A stretch of 64,000 bases of DNA, taken from contig NZ_FWFX01000002.1 of NCBI RefSeq assembly GCF_900172335.1, positions 372,001-436,000 on the forward strand, in the 5' to 3' direction. The notes under the pieces were generated by a model, which searched no databases, was not told the origin of the DNA, and saw only the letters and a program-made list of their open reading frames with translations. The stretch is from Roseovarius albus (GTDB taxonomy: Bacteria; Pseudomonadota; Alphaproteobacteria; Rhodobacterales; Rhodobacteraceae). This document shows, piece after piece, positions 8,612 through 16,718 of this stretch (within the stretch, counting starts at the first letter, position 1; each line of letters opens with the position of its first letter). The position numbers and the translations under genes are program-made.

Positions 8612-8637
8612 AAAAAGGGGTGGGAAAATCCCACCCC
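8612..8637 (-). terminator. Rho-independent terminator of the fasciclin gene
   Basis: A 9-bp stem (GGGGTGGGA / TCCCACCCC) with a 3-base loop, followed on the minus strand by TTTTT. It starts 31 bases past the fasciclin stop and isolates that gene from ybaB-recR. Confidence 0.85.
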
Positions 8638-8668
8638 AAGGTACGCCTTCAAGAGTAAGCCAGGTGAC

Positions 8669-9178
8669 TTACTTTGGAAGGAGCACTTTATCGATGACGT
8701 GGATCACACCATTCGATGCAATAATGTCGGCCGCTGTGACGTTGGCATCATTGACTCGCACGCCGCTACCGTATTTGCCGACACGTCCATCCACGATCAC
8801 GTTCTGACCTTGCACGGTTGGCACGCTCAGGCGCTCGCCCAGCACCTGATCGGACGTTACAGCGCCGGACAGGACGTGGTAGGTTAAGATCTCGGTCAGC
8901 TTGTCTTTGTTTTCAGGCAGCAAGAGCGACTCGACTGTGCCTGCAGGCAAGGCGGCAAAGGCATCGTTGGTTGGTGCGAAAACCGTGAAAGGCCCATCGC
9001 TTTTCAAGGTGTCGACAAGACCTGCGGCCTGCACAGCAGCCACGAGTGTTGAGAAGTCATCGTTGCTTGCAGCAATATCTACAATATCTCCCGGTCCATC
9101 TGCCTGAGAGGCGCAGCCTGCAACAAGCGCAGATAGGGCCACAGCAGCGGCAGTTTTGGCGAAAAATCGTCTATTCAT
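8669..9178 (-). CDS. Fasciclin (FAS1) domain lipoprotein
   Basis: 169 residues. A lipoprotein signal peptide ends at L-V-A-G-C, so the mature protein starts at the Cys and is lipid-anchored. One FAS1 domain follows, with its two conserved blocks: [14 protein letters not shown] (H1-like) and L-T-Y-H-V-L-S-G plus the C-terminal [15 protein letters not shown]1 domains mediate adhesion or matrix contacts. Start at 9178 is set by AAGGGGG 7 bases upstream. It interrupts the common dnaX-ybaB-recR order but has its own terminator. Confidence 0.92.
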   Translation of the reverse strand: MNRRFFAKTAAAVALSALVAGCASQADGPGDIVDIAASNDDFSTLVAAVQAAGLVDTLKSDGPFTVFAPTNDAFAALPAGTVESLLLPENKDKLTEILTYHVLSGAVTSDQVLGERLSVPTVQGQNVIVDGRVGKYGSGVRVNDANVTAADIIASNGVIHVIDKVLLPK

Positions 9179-9265
9179 AAGGTAGTCCCCCTTGATGTGA
9201 TATGCGCTGAATACGCGCCGAGAGGAGGGCTGGATCACTTTTCAAGCGTAATGGGGGATAGATGC

Positions 9266-11017
9266 TTAGTCTTCTTCGAAGGGATCCCACTCATCTTCGA
9301 CCTCTGGCAGCGCTTCAGCGAGGGCTTCGAAGGCCTGTTCTTGCGCGGTTTTCACGTCGATGATTTTGGCTTTGGGAAAGGCAGCCAAAACTGCCTGCAC
9401 CATTGGGTGTTCTGTGGCTTCGGCTTTGATGGCATTTGTGACGGCATCGCGCTTCTCGGCGATGGTTTCCGCGCCGCCTTCGTTGACTACTGAGACCGCC
9501 CAGCGATTTCCAGTCCAACGCTGCAATGCTGAGCCAAGACGTTGGGACAAGTCCGCTGGGGCATTGCTGGTTGGAACAAATTCGATACGGCCGGGTTGAT
9601 AGGCCGCAAGGCGCAAATTGGTCTCGACCTCGACCAGCAGTTTGACATCGCGATTGGAACGTATCAGCTCAACCACATGTTCGAATGTCGGGTAGTGTGC
9701 TAGCGCTGCGCCGACTTGCGGCGCCAACGCAGTTGCCTGACCAGTCGGGCCAGAACCACCAGTGGGGGCTGCCGTCGTGCTGGCGGCATAGTTTGATCCG
9801 CCTCCGGAAGGTGCCCCGTTTGGAGTGGCTGGGGTGGGGCCGGGCGCGGGTGGTGGAAGCGTATCTTGCAGCTTGCGCATCAGATCTTCGGGCGCGGGCA
9901 GGTCGGCGACATGGGTCAGGCGGATTACGGCCATTTCAGCCGCCATCATCGCATTGGGGGCGGCGGCGACCTCTTCCAGTGTTTTTAACAACATCTGCCA
10001 CATGCGGGTGAGGATCCGCATCGGCAGGGCTTCGGCCATCGACTGACCGCGCTGGCGCTCATCCGGGCTAATGGTTGGATCTTCCGACGCCTCGGGCGTG
10101 ATTTTCACCACGCTGACCCAATGGGTGATCTCGGCCAGATCGCGGAGCACCGCCAGCGGGTCAGCCCCATCGGCATATTGCGCGCCCAGTTCGGTTAGCG
10201 CCCCCGCAGCATCGCCCTTGAGGATCAGGTCAAATAGATCAAGCACGCGCCCGCGATCCGCTAGCCCCAGCATGGCCCGCACCTGATCAGCGGTGGTTTC
10301 CCCGGCACCGTGGCTGATTGCCTGATCCAACAGTGACGTCGCATCCCGGGCAGAGCCTTCGGCGGCGCGGGTGATCAGGGCGAGAGCGTCATCGGCGATT
10401 TCGGCATTTTCCGATGTAGCGATCTTGCGCAGCAGGGCAATCATCACTTCGGGTTCAATCCGGCGCAGGTCAAAACGCTGGCAGCGCGACAGCACGGTGA
10501 CCGGAACCTTGCGAATTTCTGTGGTGGCAAAGATGAACTTCACATGCGCAGGTGGTTCCTCAAGCGTCTTGAGCAGCGCGTTGAACGCGCTGGTCGAGAG
10601 CATGTGGACTTCGTCGATGATGTAAATCTTGTAGCGAGCGGAAGCCGCACGGTAATGCACCGAATCGATGATTTCGCGGATGTCATTCACACCGGTGCGA
10701 GACGCAGCGTCCATCTCCATCACGTCAACATGCCGCCCTTCCATGATGGCAGTGCAATGTTCGCACTGTCCACATGGGTCGGTGGTGGGACCGCCATTGC
10801 CATCGGGGCCGATGCAGTTCATCCCCTTGGCAATGATCCGTGCTGTGGTGGTTTTACCGGTGCCACGGATGCCGGTCATAATGAAGGCCTGCGCGATGCG
10901 ATCGGCGTCAAAGGCGTTCTTGAGCGTGCGCACCATCGCATCCTGCCCGACAAGATCAGCAAAGGTTTCCGGCCGGTATTTACGGGCAAGGACCTGATAG
11001 ACGGGCGTGTCGGACAA
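9266..11017 (-). CDS. dnaX: DNA polymerase III subunits gamma and tau
   Basis: 583 residues. The AAA+ clamp-loader ATPase has Walker A G-I-R-G-T-G-K-T-T (about residues 48-56), a C4 zinc site (C-I-G ... C-G-Q-C-E-H-C), Walker B with I-D-E-V-H-M-L, and sensor S-R-C-Q-R-F-D-L-R-R. A Pro/Ala/Gly-rich linker (near residues 390-440) leads to a tau-type C-terminal domain and an acidic tail (E-D-E-W-D-P-F-E-E-D). It loads beta clamps and couples polymerases in the replisome. I see no obvious slippery heptamer for a gamma frameshift. Upstream of the fasciclin gene on the same strand. Confidence 0.96.
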   Translation of the reverse strand: MSDTPVYQVLARKYRPETFADLVGQDAMVRTLKNAFDADRIAQAFIMTGIRGTGKTTTARIIAKGMNCIGPDGNGGPTTDPCGQCEHCTAIMEGRHVDVMEMDAASRTGVNDIREIIDSVHYRAASARYKIYIIDEVHMLSTSAFNALLKTLEEPPAHVKFIFATTEIRKVPVTVLSRCQRFDLRRIEPEVMIALLRKIATSENAEIADDALALITRAAEGSARDATSLLDQAISHGAGETTADQVRAMLGLADRGRVLDLFDLILKGDAAGALTELGAQYADGADPLAVLRDLAEITHWVSVVKITPEASEDPTISPDERQRGQSMAEALPMRILTRMWQMLLKTLEEVAAAPNAMMAAEMAVIRLTHVADLPAPEDLMRKLQDTLPPPAPGPTPATPNGAPSGGGSNYAASTTAAPTGGSGPTGQATALAPQVGAALAHYPTFEHVVELIRSNRDVKLLVEVETNLRLAAYQPGRIEFVPTSNAPADLSQRLGSALQRWTGNRWAVSVVNEGGAETIAEKRDAVTNAIKAEATEHPMVQAVLAAFPKAKIIDVKTAQEQAFEALAEALPEVEDEWDPFEED

Positions 11018-11117
11018 AGGGGCCTCCGAAGCTGTTAGAATCCGTTGTCGCCACAGTAGGCGGAGCTAGGACGGAGGTCCAGCAGGGAGATGGCGAATCC
11101 AGGGTCCGAATCTAGGG

Positions 11118-11597
11118 CTAAATATTCAAGCTGGTGTTTGTCTTAGTACGATCCATGGTGACAAAGGTTTTGAACTTGCGAATGTTGTGATTGCTGAAAA
11201 ACAAGCGCTGAGTCAGGTCTTCGTATTCAGCCATGTCACTGACAATCACAATCAGAACAAAATCTACCTCGCCGGTCACGTAATAGCATTGCTGGATTTC
11301 AGGGGCCTCAAGGAACGTCTCTTTGATCTCGTCAATTTTGCCGCCGGTTTCGGCTTTTAGTTCGATCTCGACAATGATGGTTAGGGGCAAGCCAACGCGG
11401 GCCGGGTCTACAATGGCGGCTTGTACGGCGATGACACCGTCTCGTTGCATGCGTTTGATCCGCCGCTGCACGGAGGGGGCCGATAGATTAACCTGTTCGC
11501 CGACCTCACGCTGCGGGGTGGTGCTGTCATTTTGTAAAATCCTGAGAATCGCCAGATCAAAGGAATCCAATTCGGATGAAAAAGTTGATCGCGACAT
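11118..11597 (-). CDS. Lrp/AsnC family transcriptional regulator
   Basis: 159 residues: an N-terminal HTH (L-D-S-F-D-L-A-I-L-R-I-L-Q-N, R-E-V-G-E-Q-V-N-L-S-A-P-S-V-Q-R-R-I-K-R) and a C-terminal RAM/AsnC ligand domain (Y-Y-V-T-G-E-V-D-F-V-L-I). Start at 11597 has GAGAGAT upstream; the open frame extends further but without a ribosome-binding site. It is transcribed divergently from the diaminopropionate ammonia-lyase gene across 100 bases and most likely controls it in response to an amino acid. Confidence 0.93.
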   Translation of the reverse strand: MSRSTFSSELDSFDLAILRILQNDSTTPQREVGEQVNLSAPSVQRRIKRMQRDGVIAVQAAIVDPARVGLPLTIIVEIELKAETGGKIDEIKETFLEAPEIQQCYYVTGEVDFVLIVIVSDMAEYEDLTQRLFFSNHNIRKFKTFVTMDRTKTNTSLNI

Positions 11598-11697
11598 CGA
11601 TCTCTCGTGCAAGTTTGTTTCGTTGATTGGCTGATAATAGAGCACAAATATCGAAAGTGGTGAACTATTTTTGCGCAAACTCAATCAGGAGCGCAAA

Positions 11698-12885
11698 ATG
11701 AACGCCACCTTCAAAACCACAAATGTTTCATATTTCCTAACCAAGGCAAGTTTTTCGAATGAAGGGGTGAACACCCTGCCAAGCGAAGGCTTTGATCGGG
11801 CCGAACGCGAGATCACCGGTTGGGATGGGTATGCCAAGACGCCACTGGAGTCATTGGAACGTTTGGCTGAGCAACTGAATCTCCGTGAAATCTATTACAA
11901 AGACGAAGGTCCCCGGTTTGGGCTCGGCAGCTTCAAGGCGCTCGGCGGGGCATACGCGGTGCAATGTGTTCTGGCCCGTGCGATTTCCCAGAGGGTGGGC
12001 AAAGACGTGTCTTTGGATGACATTCGCAATGGTATCTATGCAGAGCAGGCGGCGCAAATCACCGTCACCTCTGCCACCGATGGAAACCATGGCCGTTCCG
12101 TTGCCTGGGGGGCGACTCGGTTTGGGGCGCAATGCCGGATCTATATTCATGCTGAGGTCAGCGAACACCGCGCCGAGGTGATGCGCGGTCTTGGTGCCGA
12201 AGTGGTGCGTGTAGATGGCGACTATGACGCCAGTGTTGCGCAGGCCCGGAGGGAGGCCGAGGAAAACGGATGGCTGGTTGTATCAGACACCTCATGGCCC
12301 GGATACACACAGCCCCCGCTGGATGTGATGGCCGGATACGGAGTCATGGCACGCGAAATCGTGCGGGATCTGCCGACCCCACCGACACATGTATTCCTGC
12401 AAGGTGGTGTTGGCGGGCTGGCCGCCTCTGTCGCGGCAGTGTTTCAGCAGGAATGGGGGGCTAAGGCACCACAGGTGATCATTGTCGAGCCTGAGCTTGC
12501 GCCTTGTCTGTATGCCAGTGGGAAGGCAAATGCGCCGACATTGGTTGAGATTCAGGAAGAAACGCTGATGGCGGGCCTGTCCTGTGGGGAGCCATCTGAA
12601 TTGGCTTGGTCCGTACTGGCAGCGGTGTCGCGCGGGTTCATGACCATTCCTGAAAGTGTGGTTGCCCCGGCTGTGCGTTTGCTAGCCAATGGAGATGCCT
12701 CACAAAGCGCGATTAACGCAGGAGAAAGCGCTGTTGCCGGGTTGGCAGGGGTGATGTGGGCGGCCTCTGATCCTCAAGCAAGAGAGGATTTCAACCTCGG
12801 CACAGGTTCACGTGTCGTTCTGATCGGCTCTGAGGGCGTGACCGATCCGAACGTTTTTCAACAAATCATGGCAGGTGAAATCTGA
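11698..12885 (+). CDS. dpaL: Diaminopropionate ammonia-lyase
   Basis: 395 residues of PLP fold-type II. The Schiff-base lysine is in F-G-L-G-S-F-K-A-L-G-G (K80), the phosphate/substrate loop is T-S-A-T-D-G-N-H-G-R-S (125-134), and G-G-V-G-G-L binds the PLP phosphate. This set is diagnostic for the DpaL/YgeX family, which converts 2,3-diaminopropionate to pyruvate and two ammonia. The ATG at 11698 has AGGAG 8 bases upstream. Divergent from the Lrp-type regulator, which suggests substrate-controlled expression for amino acid catabolism. Confidence 0.93.
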   Translation: MNATFKTTNVSYFLTKASFSNEGVNTLPSEGFDRAEREITGWDGYAKTPLESLERLAEQLNLREIYYKDEGPRFGLGSFKALGGAYAVQCVLARAISQRVGKDVSLDDIRNGIYAEQAAQITVTSATDGNHGRSVAWGATRFGAQCRIYIHAEVSEHRAEVMRGLGAEVVRVDGDYDASVAQARREAEENGWLVVSDTSWPGYTQPPLDVMAGYGVMAREIVRDLPTPPTHVFLQGGVGGLAASVAAVFQQEWGAKAPQVIIVEPELAPCLYASGKANAPTLVEIQEETLMAGLSCGEPSELAWSVLAAVSRGFMTIPESVVAPAVRLLANGDASQSAINAGESAVAGLAGVMWAASDPQAREDFNLGTGSRVVLIGSEGVTDPNVFQQIMAGEI

Positions 12886-12904
12886 GCCCTCGTGACATCA
12901 GGCT

Positions 12905-12933
12905 TTTCCAATCCCTGCGCAGCTTGGTATAAT
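12905..12933 (+). promoter_or_regulatory. Candidate promoter of the zinc peptidase gene
   Basis: A perfect TATAAT (12928-12933) lies 17 bases after TTTCCA (12905-12910, 4 of 6 to TTGACA). It is 29 bases before the chosen ATG, with AGGAGG in the leader. Confidence 0.4.
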
Positions 12934-12961
12934 TGATCCAAGGTGTCCAGGAGGTATGAGT

Positions 12962-13795
12962 ATGAAACTGCGCGGGATTGGCCGAAGCCGCAATATCGAA
13001 GACCGCCGCGGAAGGCGCGGCGTTGGCAGGGCCAAGATTGGCGGCATTGGCCTGCTGTTGTTGCTTGCAGTTGGGTATTTCACCGGTCTGGATGTGACGC
13101 CACTTCTGGAAGAGCAGGGCGGGCAATCCAACGCCTCGCGCCCGATCTCAGCTGAAGAGGAGCGTGCTGCCGAATTCTCCGCACAGGTCCTGACCACGAC
13201 CGAGGCGGTCTGGACTCAGATCTTTGATCAGCAATTGGGGCGGCAATATCGCCCGCCGGTGATGGTGCTTTACTCGGGTGTGACACAAAGCCCTTGTGGT
13301 GGGGCATCCGGTGCAACAGGTCCGTTTTACTGCCCTGCAGATAGCAAGGCCTATCTCGATACCGAGTTTTTTACCACCCTGTCACAACAATTGGGCGCAC
13401 GCGGGGATTTCGCGGCGGCCTACGTGATTGCCCATGAGGTGGCCCACCACGTGCAGAATGAGCTTGGCATCCTGCCCGAGGTTCATCGTGCTCAGCAGAG
13501 CGCCACGCAGGTGCAGGCGAATGCTTTAGCTGTGCGATTGGAATTGCAGGCCGACTGCCTGAGCGGGGTGTGGGCCCGTGCGGTCGGTAATCTTTTGGAA
13601 CCCGGTGACCTGGAAGAGGCGGTGAATGCCGCACAGATGATCGGGGACGACCATCTGCAACGCCGCGCAGGACAAGTGCCACAACCGCATACCTTTCAAC
13701 ACGGCACATCTGAACAGCGCGCGCGCTGGTTTGCCACCGGCTACCAAAGCGGGATGGTGCAGGGCTGCGATACCTTCAACACGAACCAGCTTTGA
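12962..13795 (+). CDS. Neutral zinc metallopeptidase, YpfJ family
   Basis: 277 residues. The N-terminal K-L-R-G-I-G-R-S-R-N-I-E-D-R-R-G is the family hallmark, then one membrane helix (about 26-40), then a periplasmic domain with H-E-V-A-H (158-162) and a downstream E-L-Q-A-D-C-L-S-G-V-W-A motif that supplies the third zinc ligand region. The substrates of this family are not established. AGGAGG at 12949-12954 fits the ATG at 12962; an ATG two codons earlier is too close to it. The phosphatase gene follows with a 2-base gap. Confidence 0.92.
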   Translation: MKLRGIGRSRNIEDRRGRRGVGRAKIGGIGLLLLLAVGYFTGLDVTPLLEEQGGQSNASRPISAEEERAAEFSAQVLTTTEAVWTQIFDQQLGRQYRPPVMVLYSGVTQSPCGGASGATGPFYCPADSKAYLDTEFFTTLSQQLGARGDFAAAYVIAHEVAHHVQNELGILPEVHRAQQSATQVQANALAVRLELQADCLSGVWARAVGNLLEPGDLEEAVNAAQMIGDDHLQRRAGQVPQPHTFQHGTSEQRARWFATGYQSGMVQGCDTFNTNQL

Positions 13796-13797
13796 GT

Positions 13798-14283
13798 ATG
13801 GAACCTTTCGCAATTCATGCCTTGCCTGTTGGTATTGGGACATTGGCGCTGAGCCCCTTGCCAGGACGTACGGGTGACTACCTTGCAGATATCAAGACGC
13901 TCAAAAAGTGGCGACCCAACCTGCTGATTTCCTTGACGGAAGGCTTTGAGATGTCCCAGGCAGGGGCCTCGAGCTTAGGGCAAGACGCGCAGACCTCGAA
14001 CTGTCGGTGGGTCCACTTTCCGATCAAGGATTTCGGGACCTTCAGAGACGCGGACAAACGCACATGGGAAGAAGCGCAGCGTCTGGCTCTGGACACACTC
14101 GCCTCTGGTGGTCGTGTGCTCGCCCATTGCAGAGGGGGCTGTGGGCGCTCCGGTATGATCGTGCTGCGCTTGATGATCGCGGCGGGTGAAACCCCAAGCA
14201 AAGCACTTGCGCGATTGAGACAAGTGCGTCCCTGTGCGGTGGAAACTGAGGCGCAGTTGAATTGGGCTAATCCCGCTCAATAA
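13798..14283 (+). CDS. Cysteine-based protein (tyrosine/dual-specificity) phosphatase
   Basis: 161 residues with the P-loop signature H-C-R-G-G-C-G-R-S (110-118; catalytic C111, R117) and a candidate general acid D78 in F-P-I-K-D-F-G. This is the small DSP/PTP-like fold found in many proteobacteria; the substrate may be a phosphoprotein or phosphoinositide-like molecule. It begins 2 bases after the zinc peptidase stop, so the two are co-translated. Convergent with the next gene. Confidence 0.88.
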   Translation: MEPFAIHALPVGIGTLALSPLPGRTGDYLADIKTLKKWRPNLLISLTEGFEMSQAGASSLGQDAQTSNCRWVHFPIKDFGTFRDADKRTWEEAQRLALDTLASGGRVLAHCRGGCGRSGMIVLRLMIAAGETPSKALARLRQVRPCAVETEAQLNWANPAQ

Positions 14284-14321
14284 AATCTGCGAGGCGATGC
14301 CGTAAGGCAAGATACTGAAAC

Positions 14322-14780
14322 CTATTTGGTCCAGACACCACTATTACGGGATTCGTCGATTGTGATGGCGATCGAATCCCCAATACTCGGAGGCGTACCT
14401 TCCAAATTTTTGGTTCTCAGTTGAAGCGCTCCTTTGTTCCAATTCGCATCTACAATTTCGACTACAGATATTGACTCGGTGTTTTCATTGATCAGCGAGG
14501 CATTTGGTGGATCCGTTCGGAAATCTCCATTTTCGGCCCAGCCGTTGTCGACTGCCCGGGCTATGTCAACAATTTGCACTTCTCTGGCGGGCCGGTCTGT
14601 AAATGCAATGCCGGTTGGTCCGGTCTCTAGCGTAAAACCCTCCGTAGTTGCTGCGCTGACCGTACCATGGAGAATGATCAGCCAGCTTTCATCTTCTTCT
14701 GCAATAGCTGTCTCGGGTGCGGTCGCGATTGAGAGGAATCCTGTAACAATGATGAGTTTGAGAATCCGAATTATAGCCAT
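14322..14780 (-). CDS. Hypothetical exported protein
   Basis: 152 residues. An N-terminal hydrophobic helix (about 5-22) ending near A-I-A-E fits a Sec signal peptide; the mature part is acidic and beta-rich (G-T-V-S-A-A-T-T-E-G-F-T-L, G-A-L-Q-L-R-T-K-N-L). No family recognised. Start at 14780 is supported by GGAGA 8 bases upstream. Single gene, AT-richer than its neighbours by eye, which would fit recent acquisition. Confidence 0.65.
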   Translation of the reverse strand: MAIIRILKLIIVTGFLSIATAPETAIAEEDESWLIILHGTVSAATTEGFTLETGPTGIAFTDRPAREVQIVDIARAVDNGWAENGDFRTDPPNASLINENTESISVVEIVDANWNKGALQLRTKNLEGTPPSIGDSIAITIDESRNSGVWTK

Positions 14781-14891
14781 GAGATGTCTCCAAAAATTTT
14801 CAAAATGTATTTGGCCTGCGTCAAACGTTTGCGGATAGGACTGTAACATAAAATATGGGAAACTCGGTATTTCCAGAGGAGGGCATTGGTC

Positions 14892-15788
14892 TTAGCCCCG
14901 CCATTCTTCTTGGGGCACTTTGAGCAGCGCGTCCAAGATCCATTGCCCGGCGCGGCCTAAGGCATGCTGTTCTGTCCACACCACGTCGATGCCTTCAATC
15001 TGGTCACTGTGTTGAAAGTCGTAACGCAGTTCGGTCAGTTCTCCAGATGCAATAAGGGAGTGGACAACAGGTAACGGGAGTTCGGCCCAGCCCAAGCCAT
15101 GCAATAATAGGTCGATGATCATGCGCGGGCTTTCGGCATACCAAGGATCGGCATAGTGCAGCTCTCCTATCAGGCCGATGGTATCGCGAGAGCGGCTGCG
15201 CAGCACGATTTGGCGGTACTGGCGCAGGTCTTTGTGCGCAACTGTCGCAAGGCTGGCCAAAGGATGTGTGGCACGACAAACCGAGACCATGACTGAATGC
15301 CCAACACCGTGGAAATGAAACCCGGAGGGATAGCCTTCCTGCTCGGTCATCAACCCTAGATCGGCACGGCCCTCCTTCAAAAGAGTTGCCGTGTCATTCG
15401 GGCCGGTGGTCAGCATCTCAAGCGAGACATGAGGAAAGGTTTCAACAAACCGACCTAAGACATCGAGCACCGGGCTTTGGTTTAGGCCTTGTTCGATGGC
15501 TAATGTCAGGCTGTCTTCGATGTCTTCACTCATAGAGGTTGCCTTTGCCATGAACTCACGATTGCCCAGCAGGATTCCCTTCGCATGGGGGAGAAGGGTT
15601 TCCCCTTCTTTGGTGAGGGTGGGCGAACGGCTGCTGCGATCGAATAAGGTCAGGCCGGTGTCAATCTCAAGATTGGCGATGGCCGTGGAAATGGCGGATT
15701 GTGCCTTACCCAACTGCCGTGCTGCGGCCGAGAATGAGCCGAGCTCGGCGGAAAGGACAAAGGCTTGCAGGCTATCGTGCGATGGCAT
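14892..15788 (-). CDS. LysR family transcriptional regulator
   Basis: 298 residues. The N-terminal winged HTH reads S-L-Q-A-F-V-L-S-A-E-L-G-S-F-S-A-A-A-R-Q-L-G-K-A-Q-S-A-I-S-T-A-I, followed by a two-lobed periplasmic-binding-like effector domain. It is divergent from a PACE-family efflux gene across 85 bases, with a T-N11-A dyad in between. By analogy with AceR/AceI in Acinetobacter it probably activates the efflux gene when the substrate is present; that link is inference. Confidence 0.93.
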   Translation of the reverse strand: MPSHDSLQAFVLSAELGSFSAAARQLGKAQSAISTAIANLEIDTGLTLFDRSSRSPTLTKEGETLLPHAKGILLGNREFMAKATSMSEDIEDSLTLAIEQGLNQSPVLDVLGRFVETFPHVSLEMLTTGPNDTATLLKEGRADLGLMTEQEGYPSGFHFHGVGHSVMVSVCRATHPLASLATVAHKDLRQYRQIVLRSRSRDTIGLIGELHYADPWYAESPRMIIDLLLHGLGWAELPLPVVHSLIASGELTELRYDFQHSDQIEGIDVVWTEQHALGRAGQWILDALLKVPQEEWRG

Positions 15789-15796
15789 ACCTTACC

Positions 15797-15813
15797 TATC
15801 TGAAATTTAGATA
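15797..15813. promoter_or_regulatory. LysR-type operator between regulator and efflux gene
   Basis: TATCTGAAATTTAGATA is an interrupted dyad with 5-bp outer arms (TATCT / AGATA) and contains the LysR-type T-N11-A signature. It lies 9 bases before the LysR start and 61 bases before the PACE start, a usual position for an autoregulatory and activating site. Confidence 0.55.
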
Positions 15814-15873
15814 CTTACCAACTATTATTATCCGCTATTCGAGATATAAAGCAATGCAACGATGGAGGAAACC

Positions 15874-16329
15874 ATGTCAGAAACGGTTGCATTGAGAACG
15901 GGAAAAGACCGGATGGTCTATGCGGTATCATTCGAAGTGATCCTGATGATGCTTTTGATCCCGGCAGGTGCAATGTTCTTTAACAAGGGCTTTGCTGAAA
16001 TTGGCCTGCTGGGAGTGATCCTGTCACTCAAGGCCATGCTGATGCATCTGATCTACAACTGGGTGTTTGACCGCATTGATGCCCGTTCGGGCCGCACAGC
16101 CAGCGAACGCTCACATCTGGGACGGATCGTGCATGCCATGGGATTCGAGGTGACGTTGATGTTGACCTCACTGCCGATCCTGATGTGGTTTTTGCAGGTT
16201 ACCGTGTTGCAGGCCTTGGCGACGGATGCCGTGGTGACAACTTTTGTGGTGGGCTACACGTATGTCTTTACCTTAGTTTTTGATCGTCTGTTTCCAGTTA
16301 TCCCTAAAACTGGGGTGTGCGAGGCTTAG
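15874..16329 (+). CDS. PACE family multidrug efflux transporter
   Basis: 151 residues with four membrane helices in two repeats of the bacterial transmembrane pair domain. Each repeat starts with the family motif: R-M-V-Y-A-V-S-F-E (13-21) and R-I-V-H-A-M-G-F-E (about 86-94), where the Glu is needed for proton-coupled transport in AceI. PACE pumps export biocides such as chlorhexidine and short-chain diamines. GGAGG at 15864-15868 sets the ATG at 15874. Paired with the divergent LysR gene. Confidence 0.9.
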   Translation: MSETVALRTGKDRMVYAVSFEVILMMLLIPAGAMFFNKGFAEIGLLGVILSLKAMLMHLIYNWVFDRIDARSGRTASERSHLGRIVHAMGFEVTLMLTSLPILMWFLQVTVLQALATDAVVTTFVVGYTYVFTLVFDRLFPVIPKTGVCEA

Positions 16330-16430
16330 TTCGATCCAGTCCTGATATCGAGAATGGCTCAAGTATAGATGTTGCGAACAAGTACCACGAATAAGCTTGG
16401 GCAAATTTACGGGCATTTGGGAAAGGGATT

Positions 16431-16664
16431 TCAAGTCGGGATATGTGCCCGGTAGAATTCCCGTTGGTCGATCGTACGTCCATCGGGCAGCTGGCCATCG
16501 CTGGTCTGCCCATCTGCTGTTTCGCGGCGCACCAACGTTCCACATTGATCGACACAATAGACGGCTGCCGGATTGGCCAATTGGGCACCCTCATTGGCCC
16601 CGTGGCATCCTGACAAGGTGAGCATCGGAAATATGCGGTTGTGATTGTTCAAATCGCGGCCCAC
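16431..16664 (-). pseudogene. DUF333-like small lipoprotein, possibly decayed
   Basis: A 77-codon frame from a GTG at 16664 contains L-T-L-S-G-C, like a lipobox, then A-N-P-A-A-V-Y-C-V-D-Q-C-G-T-L and L-P-D-G-R-T-I-D-Q-R-E-F-Y-R. This matches the layout of DUF333 (N-P-A-S-x-Y-C-x-x-x-G-G-x-L ... L-P-D-G-S ... E-W-x-x-Y-R). The usual later cysteines are missing, the signal peptide is short, and no ribosome-binding site is visible, so the gene may be inactive. It is the only coding signal in 16330-16718. Confidence 0.4.
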
Positions 16665-16718
16665 AAAGATACTGGTGAGCTGTTCATTGAAGCTCGTTTT
16701 CTGTCAAGGCGAGAGGTG

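Noticed and set aside
11018-11117. Possible SRP RNA (ffs) next to dnaX
   Set aside because: The region was checked for the conserved GGAAGG / AGCAGCC core of 4.5S RNA, and it is absent.
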